This document shows, piece after piece, positions 31,909-40,573 of a stretch of DNA of 64,000 nucleotides (the stretch's first letter is position 1; each line of letters starts with the position of its first letter). The notes under the pieces were generated by a model. The model was given only the letters and a program-made list of their open reading frames with translations. It had not been told where the DNA came from and made no database searches. The stretch is taken from NCBI GenBank assembly GCA_020063565.1, contig JAICDB010000007.1:62001-126000 (forward strand). Reading direction: 5' to 3'. Origin of the DNA: Clostridiales bacterium. Lineage in GTDB: Bacteria > Bacillota > DSM-16504 > Desulfitibacterales > JAICDB01. Both the position numbers and the translations under genes were made by a program.

Positions 31909-33384
31909 TTACTTCATTAACGGATAACCTATAATTGGTAACCAGATACTTAAAGTTATAATTGTATATAGATTGCAAATTATAGAGAGCGGAGCTCCAA
32001 ATTTGATAACCCTGCCCATGGACATACCTGATGCGCCCCACGCAATAAAGAACGCTGTGATAGACATTGGCAGGAAAAATGCATAACTCAAGGAATTTAC
32101 CGTGATTAAGGTAAAGGGTAAAACATTAAATCCTAATTCAGGAGCCATCTCCATCATGAGAGGAATAAACATGGCTCCCATGGCAGCAGCACTAACAATA
32201 CCTGCCCTCGCAACCTGGATACCGGCTACAATCAGTATAAGAATTACTATTGCCGGTAATCCAATCAATGAATCTTTTAATGGAGAAAGTATAAGGTCTA
32301 CCATCCATTCTACTGTACCTGACTTGTACAATGCTGTACCAAGGGAAACTGCCCCACCCAGTAAAATCCATACATCCCACATAATGTGAGGAGCAACTTC
32401 TTCAAATTTGATTTTGCCGAATGGTAAAAATACCAAGAAGATAAGTACTATAGCTACCATACCGGTACTGATATTGTGAAGGCTTTTTTCGGTAATCCAA
32501 AGGAAAAGAGCAATTCCCAGGGAAATTAATGCCCACTTTTCAGGCCAGGTCATTTTACCAAGTTCTTTTTTCATCCTGGGTAATTCTTCAGTAGCACCCG
32601 GAAGCTCAACCTTTCCAAGCTTAAAATACCAAATTGTGTAAAAATAAACTACAGGAAGGAGTCCCCATAATGGCAGATTAAGTTTTACCCAGTCCATCCA
32701 TGTAATGGTAATGCCTGCCTCTTCCAAAAATCCTGCCATGAGAATATTGGGAAAATGGGCAGTTAAGATCAAAAGGCTGGTAAAAAGAGGCATGAGGCCG
32801 CAAATAAGCAAGAACATTCCTTCATTAATTCTTTTCACTTCCGGCAGATGCTCCTTACCTTCGGTAAGTCCGCTAAAACCCTTTGCCAGAGGCAATAAGA
32901 GACCAGTTTCCGCAACCGTAGGCAAAAATCCGCTAATACAAAAATCCGCCGCAGATAAGCCCAAGAGAATTCTTGTTACCTTGACTGACCTGAACATATC
33001 GGTAATTCCGATGGCAATACGTTTGCCTAAAGGAGTAGCAACCATGATTCCCGCGAAGGTAAATGCTCCGATTGCCAGGAAGAATGCCTTACCTGTAAAA
33101 GCGGAAAATGCTTCCTTTACTTTCATATCAGTCAGTATGGTTATAAATAAGGGTGAAGCAAATCCCACTACAAAACGATTCAAACTTCCTGAAATCATGA
33201 CGATAATGAACCACAAAAATACACCTAATATTGACTGTGCCTGCGGGGATAATCCCGGGAGCTCGGGTGCAAAATGAAATCCTAACATCACTACAAAAGC
33301 TGCTATTAAACTGACAAACTTTTTGGCTTCCATTCCAAATATTTCTTGAGTGTTCTGAACTGCCGTCGACGTTTCAGTGTTCAA
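31909..33384 (-). CDS. DASS-family anion symporter (SLC13-like)
   Basis: The 491-aa protein has about 12 membrane segments and DASS signatures: LPTVAETGLLLPLAKGF in the first half, PLFTSLLILTAHFPNILMAGF, then GIVSAAAMGAMFIPLMMEM and LSYAFFLPMSITAFFIAWGAS in the second half. DASS proteins import dicarboxylates, citrate or sulfate with sodium. Next to an Apr-like operon, sulfate or an organosulfonate is a reasonable guess but not proven. A TTG start follows GGGGG. A candidate operator lies 217 bp upstream. Confidence 0.85.
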   Translation of the reverse strand: MNTETSTAVQNTQEIFGMEAKKFVSLIAAFVVMLGFHFAPELPGLSPQAQSILGVFLWFIIVMISGSLNRFVVGFASPLFITILTDMKVKEAFSAFTGKAFFLAIGAFTFAGIMVATPLGKRIAIGITDMFRSVKVTRILLGLSAADFCISGFLPTVAETGLLLPLAKGFSGLTEGKEHLPEVKRINEGMFLLICGLMPLFTSLLILTAHFPNILMAGFLEEAGITITWMDWVKLNLPLWGLLPVVYFYTIWYFKLGKVELPGATEELPRMKKELGKMTWPEKWALISLGIALFLWITEKSLHNISTGMVAIVLIFLVFLPFGKIKFEEVAPHIMWDVWILLGGAVSLGTALYKSGTVEWMVDLILSPLKDSLIGLPAIVILILIVAGIQVARAGIVSAAAMGAMFIPLMMEMAPELGFNVLPFTLITVNSLSYAFFLPMSITAFFIAWGASGMSMGRVIKFGAPLSIICNLYTIITLSIWLPIIGYPLMK

Positions 33385-33600
33385 GTCATAACCCCCTTTT
33401 TAAATTATTGCACGCTCCGTATCCCAGAAAGGTGACTGCCTTCAGTATAAACTACTTACCTCCTTTCTTTTAGCAGATAGACAGTCTTTGATAAATATTT
33501 TAGATATTATTGATTAAATTCATTTATATTTTATAGGAATGTACTAACATTCACAGTCATACGTTTTGCCGAGGTGCTGTCTTTTAATTTGCATTATAGC

Positions 33601-33616
33601 TGTCATTTAGCCGACT
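33601..33616. promoter_or_regulatory. Candidate Crp/Fnr-type operator before the transporter gene
   Basis: TGTC ATTTAGCC GACT, matching 12 of 16 bases of the site upstream of the Crp/Fnr gene itself. It lies between the regulator gene and the transporter gene, on the promoter side of the transporter. A weaker look-alike with a 3-nt insertion is at 33555-33573. Confidence 0.55.
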
Positions 33617-33645
33617 TATAGTAAAAAATTACCATGACATTTATT

Positions 33646-33678
33646 AAAAAAATACCCTTGATGCCAGGGTATTTTTTT
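33646..33678 (-). terminator. Terminator of the Crp/Fnr regulator gene
   Basis: AAAAAAATACCCT / AGGGTATTTTTTT with a 7-nt loop; T7 follows on both strands. The stem overlaps the regulator stop codon. Confidence 0.88.
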
Positions 33679-34345
33679 AATAGACCCTACTTTGAAGTTT
33701 TTTCCTATCCTGTAGTATAATCTTTTTATTTTTGACTATAATAGCCCCGTCTTCCTTGAATTCCTGCAGCGTTTGGGTAACGCTCTGCCTTGTTGAACCG
33801 ATTATGTTGGCTATATCCTTGTGAGTTAGTTTAATATCCAACATAATACCTTCCTTGCAAGGATAGCCGCATTGCTCCTGCATGTTTAATAGAAAGCTTG
33901 CCAGTCTTCCGGAGACGTTATAATTAATCAGATCATAAATAACTTCTTCTGCACGCCGTAATCTGTGGGACAATACTTTGTTAACTTTTATGGATAATGC
34001 CGGCGTTGACTTTAATATTTCCTTACAAACATCCTTTTTAACAGCCAGAAGAGAAGTTGTTTCCAGGGTCTGGGCAAAACATTTCCTGGGTTCTTCCATT
34101 AAAGCCTCTGCCAATCCAAAAAGTTCTCCCGGGTGCCGAATGGAAACTGTAATGGTCTGACCATCCTTGGTAAGACGGTAGATCTTCAGCCTTCCACGCT
34201 CTATGAAGTACACATAATCGGGGGAATCCCCGTTAGCAAAAACAATATGATCCTTTTGAAAGACTAGCGGCATTGCATATTCTCGAAAAATTTCCTCTTC
34301 CCGGGGATCCAGGCAAACAAAATATTTGTTGCAATCCCTACGCAA
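33677..34345 (-). CDS. Crp/Fnr-family transcription regulator
   Basis: This protein of about 222 aa has a cyclic-nucleotide-like sensor barrel (residues 20-120; ERGRLKIYRLTKDGQTITVSI, PGELFGLAEAL), a dimer helix, and a winged HTH (LTHKDIANIIGSTRQSVTQTL). Cysteines occur near the N-terminus (DCNKYFVC) and in QEQCGYPCKEG, which could be redox- or cluster-related, though not in the FNR pattern. The recognition helix STRQSVTQ differs from Crp (SRETVGR). TTG at 34345 with GGAGG 8 nt upstream. A motif resembling those before two neighbouring operons lies before its own gene, suggesting autoregulation and control of the Apr-like cluster. Confidence 0.88.
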   Translation of the reverse strand: MRRDCNKYFVCLDPREEEIFREYAMPLVFQKDHIVFANGDSPDYVYFIERGRLKIYRLTKDGQTITVSIRHPGELFGLAEALMEEPRKCFAQTLETTSLLAVKKDVCKEILKSTPALSIKVNKVLSHRLRRAEEVIYDLINYNVSGRLASFLLNMQEQCGYPCKEGIMLDIKLTHKDIANIIGSTRQSVTQTLQEFKEDGAIIVKNKKIILQDRKKLQSRVY

Positions 34346-34435
34346 AAAAATTACCTCCACTTTATAAATTAAAATTATTATAGATATCATTTCGATTTAT
34401 ATCGACTTTTTCCTGCATTCTTTAATTGTAAAAAG

Positions 34436-34451
34436 TGTCATCTTGCCGACA
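34436..34451. promoter_or_regulatory. Candidate autoregulatory Crp/Fnr-type operator
   Basis: TGTC ATCTTGCC GACA: outer TGTC/GACA arms with an 8-nt centre. It is about 90 bp upstream of the regulator start (34345) and 92 bp upstream of niaR on the other strand, so it could affect both divergent genes. Confidence 0.55.
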
Positions 34452-34542
34452 TTCGTAAATATCCATTTAACTTCAAACAGCTTTATCTTATTAAATTGAG
34501 AAATTTATGTTAAACTAGTATTAAAAAGAAAGGGAATCAAAA

Positions 34543-35076
34543 ATGAATGCTGAGAAAAGAAGAAAAGAAATTCTCAACAAGCTGGTTGCTTCCCAGGAAC
34601 CCATTACAGGTAACGAATTATCTACCGTTTTTAACGTCAGCAGGCAGGTTATTGTTCAGGATATAGCCGTCTTACGGGCTGCAGGAAATGAAATACTGGC
34701 TACTCCCAGTGGCTACCTAGTCATTAATACCGGCACGGACAACAAAATAAAAAAGATTTATGCAGTAAAGCATTCCTCAGATGAATTGGAAAAAGAATTA
34801 TTGATCATGGTTGACTCAGGTGGAAAAGTGCTCGATGTTATTGTGGAACATGCCCTGTACGGTGAATTAAAGGGCTTGTTAATGCTTGCCTGCCGAGAAG
34901 ATGTCTATGCTTTCGTGAAAAAACTTAAAGAAACAGGTGCCAAGCCTTTAAGTAGTTTGACTACCGGAATTCATCTACACACAGTGGAAGCCCCCAATGA
35001 AGAAATCCATAACAAAATTGCCGAAAAGCTAAAAAAAGAAGGAATTCTTTTGGAAGATGATTACAAAGCTTTGTAA
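34543..35076 (+). CDS. niaR: NiaR-type NAD-biosynthesis repressor
   Basis: The 177-aa protein has an N-terminal HTH_11 domain (RRKEILNKLVASQEPITGNE, VSRQVIVQDIAVLRAAG) and a C-terminal 3H domain. Its conserved histidines (VEHALYGEL, TTGIHLHTVEAP) bind metal and nicotinic acid in this family. NiaR represses NAD synthesis and niacin uptake genes when niacin is present. It sits directly upstream of nadABC, which carries a NiaR-like palindrome in its leader. ATG behind AAAGGGAATC. Confidence 0.9.
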   Translation: MNAEKRRKEILNKLVASQEPITGNELSTVFNVSRQVIVQDIAVLRAAGNEILATPSGYLVINTGTDNKIKKIYAVKHSSDELEKELLIMVDSGGKVLDVIVEHALYGELKGLLMLACREDVYAFVKKLKETGAKPLSSLTTGIHLHTVEAPNEEIHNKIAEKLKKEGILLEDDYKAL

Positions 35077-35084
35077 AATTTCTG

Positions 35085-35113
35085 TTGACTACAGTTAGTC
35101 CCTGAAATAGAAT
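35085..35113 (+). promoter_or_regulatory. Sigma-A promoter of nadABC
   Basis: TTGACT (35085-35090), 17-bp spacer, TAGAAT (35108-35113). Transcription would start near 35120, just before the operator. Confidence 0.7.
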
Positions 35114-35136
35114 AATGACAAGGCTTCTTTTTTTAT

Positions 35137-35160
35137 TTACAGGTGACAAGACACCTGTAA
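35137..35160 (+). promoter_or_regulatory. NiaR operator of nadABC
   Basis: Perfect inverted repeat TTACAGGTG, ACAAGA, CACCTGTAA, 18 bp before the nadA start and just downstream of the promoter. The ACAGGTG-spacer-CACCTGT pattern fits NiaR sites known from other Firmicutes, and the niaR gene is adjacent. Confidence 0.85.
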
Positions 35161-35178
35161 TAACAGGGAGGGGTTAGT

Positions 35179-36084
35179 ATGAAATCAGAAATCAAAGAAG
35201 CAATTAAAAAATTAAAAAAAGAAAAAGATGCCGTCATCCTGGCCCATAATTATCAAATTGAAGACATTCAGGATATTGCAGATTTTGTGGGGGATTCGTA
35301 TGATTTGAGCAAAAAAGCAGCCTCGTCTCAAGCAGATGTAATTGTTTTTTGCGGGGTTTATTTTATGGCCGAAACTGCCAGCATACTTTCCCCGCAAAAA
35401 ATCGTTATATTGCCGGAGAAAACTGCAGGCTGTCCTCTGGCGGATACCATTGAGGCAGAGGACGTCCGGGAAATTCGTACCCGTCATCCCGAAGCTGCTG
35501 TTGTATGTTATGTAAATTCGTCTGCTGCCGTCAAAGCTGAATGTGATGCTTGTTGTACATCTTCAAACGCGGTTAAAGTTGTCAACTCTCTACCCCACAA
35601 AGAGGTGATTTTTGTTCCGGATAAGAATTTAGCAAACTATGTAAGCTTAAATACTATAAAAGAGATAATTCCCTGGAAAGGCTGCTGCAATACCCACCAC
35701 AGGGTTACCATTGAAGACCTTTGGAAAGTACGCGAACTTTATCCGGATACACCCATCCTGGTGCATCCCGAATGCAGGCCTGAGGTTGTTGAGGAAGCGG
35801 ATTTTGTAGGTGGAACTACTGCAATCATGAACTTTGTAAAAAAAAGCTGCCACGAGAAATTTATTATAGGTACCGAGATGGGTATGCTTTATCCTTTGCA
35901 GAAACAAAATCCTGATAAGGAGTTTTTCCTTCTCTCACAAAAACTCATTTGTCCTAACATGAAAAAAATATCCCTTGAACAGGTCTACCATTCTTTAAAA
36001 AATCTGGAACCCCAAATTAAAGTCCCCCCAGGTATTGCAGAAAAAGCGCTTAAAGCTGTAAACAAAATGCTTGAGGTTTCTTAG
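35179..36084 (+). CDS. nadA: Quinolinate synthase NadA
   Basis: The 301-aa enzyme condenses iminoaspartate and DHAP to quinolinate. Family landmarks are DAVILAHNYQIEDIQDIADF, the Cys-containing CYVNSSAAVKAECDACCTSS, GCCNTHHR, HPECRPEV, and CPNMKKI. Three of these cysteines bind the 4Fe-4S cluster. The ATG follows AGGGAGGGG. It is the first gene of nadA-nadB-nadC under NiaR control. Confidence 0.96.
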   Translation: MKSEIKEAIKKLKKEKDAVILAHNYQIEDIQDIADFVGDSYDLSKKAASSQADVIVFCGVYFMAETASILSPQKIVILPEKTAGCPLADTIEAEDVREIRTRHPEAAVVCYVNSSAAVKAECDACCTSSNAVKVVNSLPHKEVIFVPDKNLANYVSLNTIKEIIPWKGCCNTHHRVTIEDLWKVRELYPDTPILVHPECRPEVVEEADFVGGTTAIMNFVKKSCHEKFIIGTEMGMLYPLQKQNPDKEFFLLSQKLICPNMKKISLEQVYHSLKNLEPQIKVPPGIAEKALKAVNKMLEVS

Positions 36085-36096
36085 GAGGAAGTGAGA

Positions 36097-37725
36097 ATGT
36101 TAGATACTCTGCCACGGTATTTGTATATCCCTCAGGATGCCAAGCAAGAAGAAACAGATGTTGTGATTGCAGGTGGCGGCATTGCTGGACTGACAGCGGC
36201 TCTGCAGTGCGGTAGACACAAAAGGGCGCTTTTGGTAATGAAAAATACTTTTCCAGAGTGCAACACTTACTATGCTCAGGGAGGCATTGCCGCAGCTTTA
36301 CCCCCTCATGATTCGCCTATGGAACATTTTAAGGATACTCTAAGAGCGGGAAATTATTTTTGTAATAAAAAGCATCTAAAAATTTTAACTTCGGAGGCTC
36401 CTTCGGCAATAGACTTTTTAATAAAAAACGGTGTCAAATTTGATAAGGATAGAGATGGTTTTTCCCTTGCCAGGGAGGGCGGGCACTACACGCGCAGAAT
36501 TTTACGGGTAAATGGTGATGGTACGGGTCAAGGTCTGGTAAAGGCTTTAAAAAAGTGCGTCTTGCACGACCAGAATATAAAAGTTGTCCAAAACACCTTT
36601 TTAGTAGATATTCTAACTAAAGATAACCATGTCACCGGCGTAATCCTTAAAGATAAAAATACTTTTTATGATATTAAATGTCAAGCTGTAATCATAGCAA
36701 CCGGCGGTTACGGAGGGATTTTCTCAAACACCACTAATCCACAGTACACTACCGGAGATGGTATTGCCGCCGCCTTTCGTGCCGGAGCACAATTATCAGA
36801 TCTTGAGTTTATCCAGTTTCATCCTACAGCTTTCCACCATCCCAAAGCGCCCGGGTTTCTTATTTCTGAAGCAGTAAGGGGTGAAGGCGGTGTCTTAAGA
36901 AACCCTTCCGGTGAAAGATTTATGCTAAAAGTTCATCAGGATGGCGAACTTGCTCCCAGGGATGTAGTTGCAAGGGCAATTTTTAAGGAGATATCCGCTA
37001 CAGAGTATAATCATGTTTATCTTGATGTTACCCACCTTGCAAAAGAATTTTTGGAAAAAAGGTTTCCGCAAATTTTCAGTCACTGCCTACAATACGGTGT
37101 TGATATCTCCAAAGAGTGGATACCGGTTGTACCTTCCGCCCACTATACAATCGGGGGAATAATTACCGATTCAGACGGTACAACAACTATAAACGGACTC
37201 TACGCAGTGGGAGAAGCAGCCTGCACAGGCGTACACGGCGCAAATCGCCTTGCAAGTAACAGTCTTCTTGAAGGGGTTGTTTTTGGACTTAGAGCCGGTA
37301 TAAAAGCTGCCGAGTACTGTTCAGGAAAACAATCGGCCAAAGGTACCCGTTGTTTAAAATTAGCTAAAGAAAAAAATCCAGCTAGTAATAGTCCGGCAAG
37401 CTTTAATGAACCGCTTTTTTATAAAAAGATGCAGCATGTTAAGCAGCTTAACTCAAAATATCTCGGATTAGTTCGCAATGAAAGAGATCTCTTGAAATTG
37501 TTAAGAATCCTTTCTGAAAATTGCTTGTATCTGAAACTGAATTCCCCGGACACCAGGTTCTGGGAATTTCAAAACATGCTTCTTTTATCATATTTATCGG
37601 CGTATTCGGCCTTAGTCAGAAAAGAGAGTCGCGGGGTACATTATAGAAGTGATTATCCGGAACCAAACAGCCTTAAGATTCATTACGTTGCAGACAGGCA
37701 GGGTATAGAGGAGGTAATCATTTGA
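36097..37725 (+). CDS. nadB: L-aspartate oxidase NadB
   Basis: The 542-aa FAD enzyme oxidises aspartate to iminoaspartate; under anaerobiosis fumarate is the usual acceptor. Visible motifs are DVVIAGGGIAGLTAALQC, YYAQGGIAAALP, FIQFHPTAFHHP, RGEGGVLRN and HGANRLASNSLLEG. ATG at 36097 chosen (GGAGGAAGTGAGA before it); the GTG at 36091 sits inside the ribosome site. Its TGA overlaps the nadC start by one base (TGATG). Confidence 0.95.
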   Translation: MLDTLPRYLYIPQDAKQEETDVVIAGGGIAGLTAALQCGRHKRALLVMKNTFPECNTYYAQGGIAAALPPHDSPMEHFKDTLRAGNYFCNKKHLKILTSEAPSAIDFLIKNGVKFDKDRDGFSLAREGGHYTRRILRVNGDGTGQGLVKALKKCVLHDQNIKVVQNTFLVDILTKDNHVTGVILKDKNTFYDIKCQAVIIATGGYGGIFSNTTNPQYTTGDGIAAAFRAGAQLSDLEFIQFHPTAFHHPKAPGFLISEAVRGEGGVLRNPSGERFMLKVHQDGELAPRDVVARAIFKEISATEYNHVYLDVTHLAKEFLEKRFPQIFSHCLQYGVDISKEWIPVVPSAHYTIGGIITDSDGTTTINGLYAVGEAACTGVHGANRLASNSLLEGVVFGLRAGIKAAEYCSGKQSAKGTRCLKLAKEKNPASNSPASFNEPLFYKKMQHVKQLNSKYLGLVRNERDLLKLLRILSENCLYLKLNSPDTRFWEFQNMLLLSYLSAYSALVRKESRGVHYRSDYPEPNSLKIHYVADRQGIEEVII

Positions 37726-38555
37726 TGCTCGATCCCTTTCTAATTGAAAAAATTATTGAGATCGCTTTACAGGAAGACATTGGATTTAACGATATAACTA
37801 CAAACTCTATCTTTTCAGAAGAAATAAGCTCAGGAGTACTCATTGCAAAAAAACCAGGTGTAATTGCCGGACTTCCCGTTGCAAAACAGGTCTGGAAAAA
37901 GTTGGATGACAACATTAATTTTGAAGCACTTGTCAGTGACGGTCAGAAGGTAGAATCAGGAGAAAAAATTGCCCTGGTAGAAGGAAAAATAAGGTCTTTA
38001 CTTACCGGTGAACGAGTAGCGCTTAATTTTTTACAACGTCTTTCAGGAATAGCAACTCTAACATCCCGCTATGTTGAAAAAGTGAAAAATTATAAAGCTA
38101 TAATAGTCGATACACGTAAAACTACACCGGGCCTCCGTATACTGGAAAAATATGCAATTACCCAAGGCGGTGGCAGAAACCATCGCTTAAGGCTTGACAA
38201 TGCAGTCATGATCAAAGATAACCATATTGCAGGATGCGGTTCTATTGCAGAAGCTGTTGAAAGGGTTCGTAAGAAAACTCCCTTTACAATTACAATTGAA
38301 GTGGAAACAAAAAATCTTGAAGAAGTAGAAGAAGCTTTAAGAGCAGGAGCGGGCATCATAATGCTGGATAACATGGAACCGGAAACTATGAAAAAAGCAG
38401 TAGAAATCATAAAAGGTTCAGCATTAGTAGAAGCTTCCGGCGGTATAACACTTGAAAATGTACAGGAAGTGGCGGAGACAGGAGTAGATTTTATATCCGT
38501 TGGCGAATTGACACATTCGCCTAAAGCGCTAGATATATCATTTAATTTATTTTAA
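37725..38555 (+). CDS. nadC: Nicotinate-nucleotide pyrophosphorylase NadC
   Basis: The 276-aa quinolinate phosphoribosyltransferase shows QEDIGFNDITTNSI, the active-site VDTRKTTPGLR with the catalytic Arg/Lys, GGGRNHRLRLDNAVMIKDNH, and IMLDNM near the C-terminus. AGGAGG precedes the ATG at 37725, which overlaps the nadB stop. It completes the de novo route to nicotinate mononucleotide. Confidence 0.95.
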   Translation: MLDPFLIEKIIEIALQEDIGFNDITTNSIFSEEISSGVLIAKKPGVIAGLPVAKQVWKKLDDNINFEALVSDGQKVESGEKIALVEGKIRSLLTGERVALNFLQRLSGIATLTSRYVEKVKNYKAIIVDTRKTTPGLRILEKYAITQGGGRNHRLRLDNAVMIKDNHIAGCGSIAEAVERVRKKTPFTITIEVETKNLEEVEEALRAGAGIIMLDNMEPETMKKAVEIIKGSALVEASGGITLENVQEVAETGVDFISVGELTHSPKALDISFNLF

Positions 38556-38649
38556 AACTTCTTATATATTCTAATAAAATTTATTTGGTATGGCAAAAAT
38601 AATATTTGGTGATATTTCAATTATAAGCAAGCCTGAGGTGATAGTATTT

Positions 38650-39336
38650 ATGTTACTTTTAATAATTAGAACAGCAATTCTCTATCTAGCAGTAGTACTC
38701 GCCATGAAGGCAATGGGTAAACGCCAGGTGGGGCAATTACAACCCTTTGAGCTGGTAGTGGTTATAACAATTTCTGCTATGGCTGCTATAGCTATGGAAG
38801 ATGTAGGCGTCCCACTAGTAAATAGTATTATTCCTATCATTACTGTAATGGTCCTCCAAGTTATTTTATCTTTAATTAACCTCAAAAGTGAAAAGGCAAG
38901 AGGAATAATTTGCGGTAAGCCAAGTATAGTGGTGGAAAACGGGAAAATAGTTGAAGAGGAGTTAAGACGGTTAAGGATCAATGTTAACGACCTTTTAGAG
39001 CAAATGAGATCTAAAAATTATTTTAATATAGCAGATGTGGAATACGCTATATTTGAAACCAACGGCCAATTAAGTGTTATTCCAAAATCCCAAAAAAGAG
39101 CCGTGCAGCCTGAAGATTTACAAATTGAAACAAAATACGAGGGGCTACCTACAACACTTATTATTGATGGTAAAGTTAATTATAATAATTTGAAAAAAAT
39201 TAACCTTGACGAAAACTGGTTAAAAACTGAACTGAGTAAGTTCGGTATTAACGATATTAGAGAAGTCTTTTTTGCCAGTTTAGATACCCTTGGTAATTTA
39301 TTTTTCCAAACTAAAAAAGCTCCTAGTAGGAGGTAA
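38650..39336 (+). CDS. DUF421 (YetF-like) membrane protein
   Basis: The 228-aa protein has three membrane helices at the N-terminus (residues about 1-75) with the family motif AMKAMGKRQVGQLQPFELVV, then a soluble DUF421 domain (GKPSIVVENGKIVEEELRRL, VEYAIFETNGQLSVIPK). Function is unknown; members are common in spore formers. The ATG at 38650 with GAGGTG at 9 nt is preferred over 38590, which has no ribosome site. A DUF4363 gene follows 5 bp later. Confidence 0.85.
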   Translation: MLLLIIRTAILYLAVVLAMKAMGKRQVGQLQPFELVVVITISAMAAIAMEDVGVPLVNSIIPIITVMVLQVILSLINLKSEKARGIICGKPSIVVENGKIVEEELRRLRINVNDLLEQMRSKNYFNIADVEYAIFETNGQLSVIPKSQKRAVQPEDLQIETKYEGLPTTLIIDGKVNYNNLKKINLDENWLKTELSKFGINDIREVFFASLDTLGNLFFQTKKAPSRR

Positions 39337-39341
39337 AAAGT

Positions 39342-39722
39342 ATGAAACTATATGGAACTCTGATTTTTTTGGTAGTTTTGATAGTTGCCTTTGGAATATT
39401 CACCTCAAATTTTCTTACAGAAACTACAAAAGATATAACAAGCAATTTTGATAATGTTTATACTGCAATAAACAACGAGAACTGGAAGTTGGCCCAACAA
39501 CAAATTGCACATTCAGAAAAATTATGGAATAAACATAAAAAATGGTGGACCGTGTTTATTGACCATCAAGAAATTGATAATATAGATATGTCTTTTGTTA
39601 GAATAGGAGAATATATAAAATACCATAATAAAGCATTATCGTCCGGGGAGCTTGTAGTTCTAAAGCAATCCTTCGAGCATATTCCTGAAAAAGAAGTAGT
39701 TAACTTAAAAAATATTTTATAG
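39342..39722 (+). CDS. DUF4363 family protein
   Basis: The 126-aa protein has one N-terminal membrane helix or signal anchor (residues 4-25) and a helical extracytoplasmic domain (NWKLAQQQIAHSEKLWNKHK), typical of DUF4363, which is regularly paired with DUF421. It starts after AGTAGGAGG. Its stop is followed within 5 bp by a c-di-GMP-I-type aptamer. Confidence 0.85.
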   Translation: MKLYGTLIFLVVLIVAFGIFTSNFLTETTKDITSNFDNVYTAINNENWKLAQQQIAHSEKLWNKHKKWWTVFIDHQEIDNIDMSFVRIGEYIKYHNKALSSGELVVLKQSFEHIPEKEVVNLKNIL

Positions 39723-39726
39723 AAAA

Positions 39727-39795
39727 ACAAAACCGGCGAAAGCCGGTGACGCAAAGCCATGGGTCTAAGTTTCTATTTATTAGAAATATGACCGT
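39727..39795 (+). promoter_or_regulatory. c-di-GMP-I (GEMM) riboswitch-like aptamer, orphan and possibly 3-prime truncated
   Basis: AACCGGCGAAAGCCGG forms a stem with a GAAA tetraloop, followed by the hallmark TGACGCAAAGCC, ATGGGTCTAAG, a hairpin TTTCTA / TAGAAA, and TATGACC. These blocks are in the order and spacing of GEMM-I aptamers. The expected 3-prime part (AGCCGGGTTACC-like) is not seen; the sequence runs into the end of the convergent activase gene. No + strand gene begins before 43738, so there is nothing obvious to regulate. Confidence 0.8.
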
Positions 39796-39799
39796 TCTT

Positions 39800-40561
39800 T
39801 TAACTTTCCCTGGCCAGAAGAGCTGCACCGATGGCTCCTGCAAATTGGGATTTTTCGGAAACCACTAAATCTGCATTCAAATGCTCCTGAAGCATTTCCT
39901 GTATTCCTCTGTTTAAGGCTACTCCCCCTGTAAATGCTATTTTTGCTTCGCTGCCAAGTTTTTTACTCATATTTGCTATCCGGGAAGCTATTGAATTATG
40001 AAGTCCGGCAACAATCTTTTCCTTTGCAGTTCCCTGAGCCAGGAGGCTTATTACTTCAGACTCGGCAAATACGGTGCACATACTGTTGATGGAAACCATA
40101 TTTTGAAAGTCACAATGCCGGGCCATTTCACTCACATCAAGACCCAGGGCAGTTGCTGTAACTTCCAGGAACTTACCTGTACCTGCAGCACATTTATCAT
40201 TCATTATAAAATCTATGACCCTGCCGGAATCATCAATTTTTATTACTTTACTGTCCTGGCCTCCTATATCTATAACTAAATCCGCCCCGGGAACAAGGTA
40301 AGAAGCACCTTTTGCATGACAGGTTATTTCAGTAATTACCTTCTGGGCAAAGGAGATAGTTTCCCTGCCGTAGCCAGTAACTACAATTTTATCAATATTT
40401 TTTTCAGCACATCCGGAAATCTCAATGATCTTTTTATATATCTCTTCTCCTGTAGTTTTCGGACTCCAGCCGGTCGGCATTACATGATAAAATTCCTCTT
40501 TTTCAGTGAAGAGCACTGCTTTAGTTGCTGTAGACCCTATATCTATACCTACCGTAATCAT
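39800..40561 (-). CDS. Acyl-CoA dehydratase activase-family ATPase (HgdC/YjiL-like)
   Basis: The 253-aa ASKHA ATPase opens with VGIDIGSTATKAVL. VIDIGGQDSK is the second phosphate motif. A bridging 4Fe-4S cluster of the dimer would be held by Cys in NDKCAAGTGKFLE and SMCTVFAESEV. Such activases hydrolyse ATP to push one low-potential electron into 2-hydroxyacyl-CoA dehydratases or double-cubane-cluster proteins. The gene follows the double-cubane gene by 12 bp, so that is its partner. Confidence 0.9.
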   Translation of the reverse strand: MITVGIDIGSTATKAVLFTEKEEFYHVMPTGWSPKTTGEEIYKKIIEISGCAEKNIDKIVVTGYGRETISFAQKVITEITCHAKGASYLVPGADLVIDIGGQDSKVIKIDDSGRVIDFIMNDKCAAGTGKFLEVTATALGLDVSEMARHCDFQNMVSINSMCTVFAESEVISLLAQGTAKEKIVAGLHNSIASRIANMSKKLGSEAKIAFTGGVALNRGIQEMLQEHLNADLVVSEKSQFAGAIGAALLARES

Positions 40562-40573
40562 ACTTTCACTCCA

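Noticed and set aside
32705-33277. 190-aa + strand frame inside the DASS transporter gene
   Set aside because: Antisense shadow with reversed hydrophobic pattern; no start signal.
33555-33573. Fourth copy of the Crp/Fnr-type motif (AGTCATACGTTTTGCCGA)
   Set aside because: Needs a 3-nt insertion to align, and the GAC end is missing; mentioned only as a weak look-alike.
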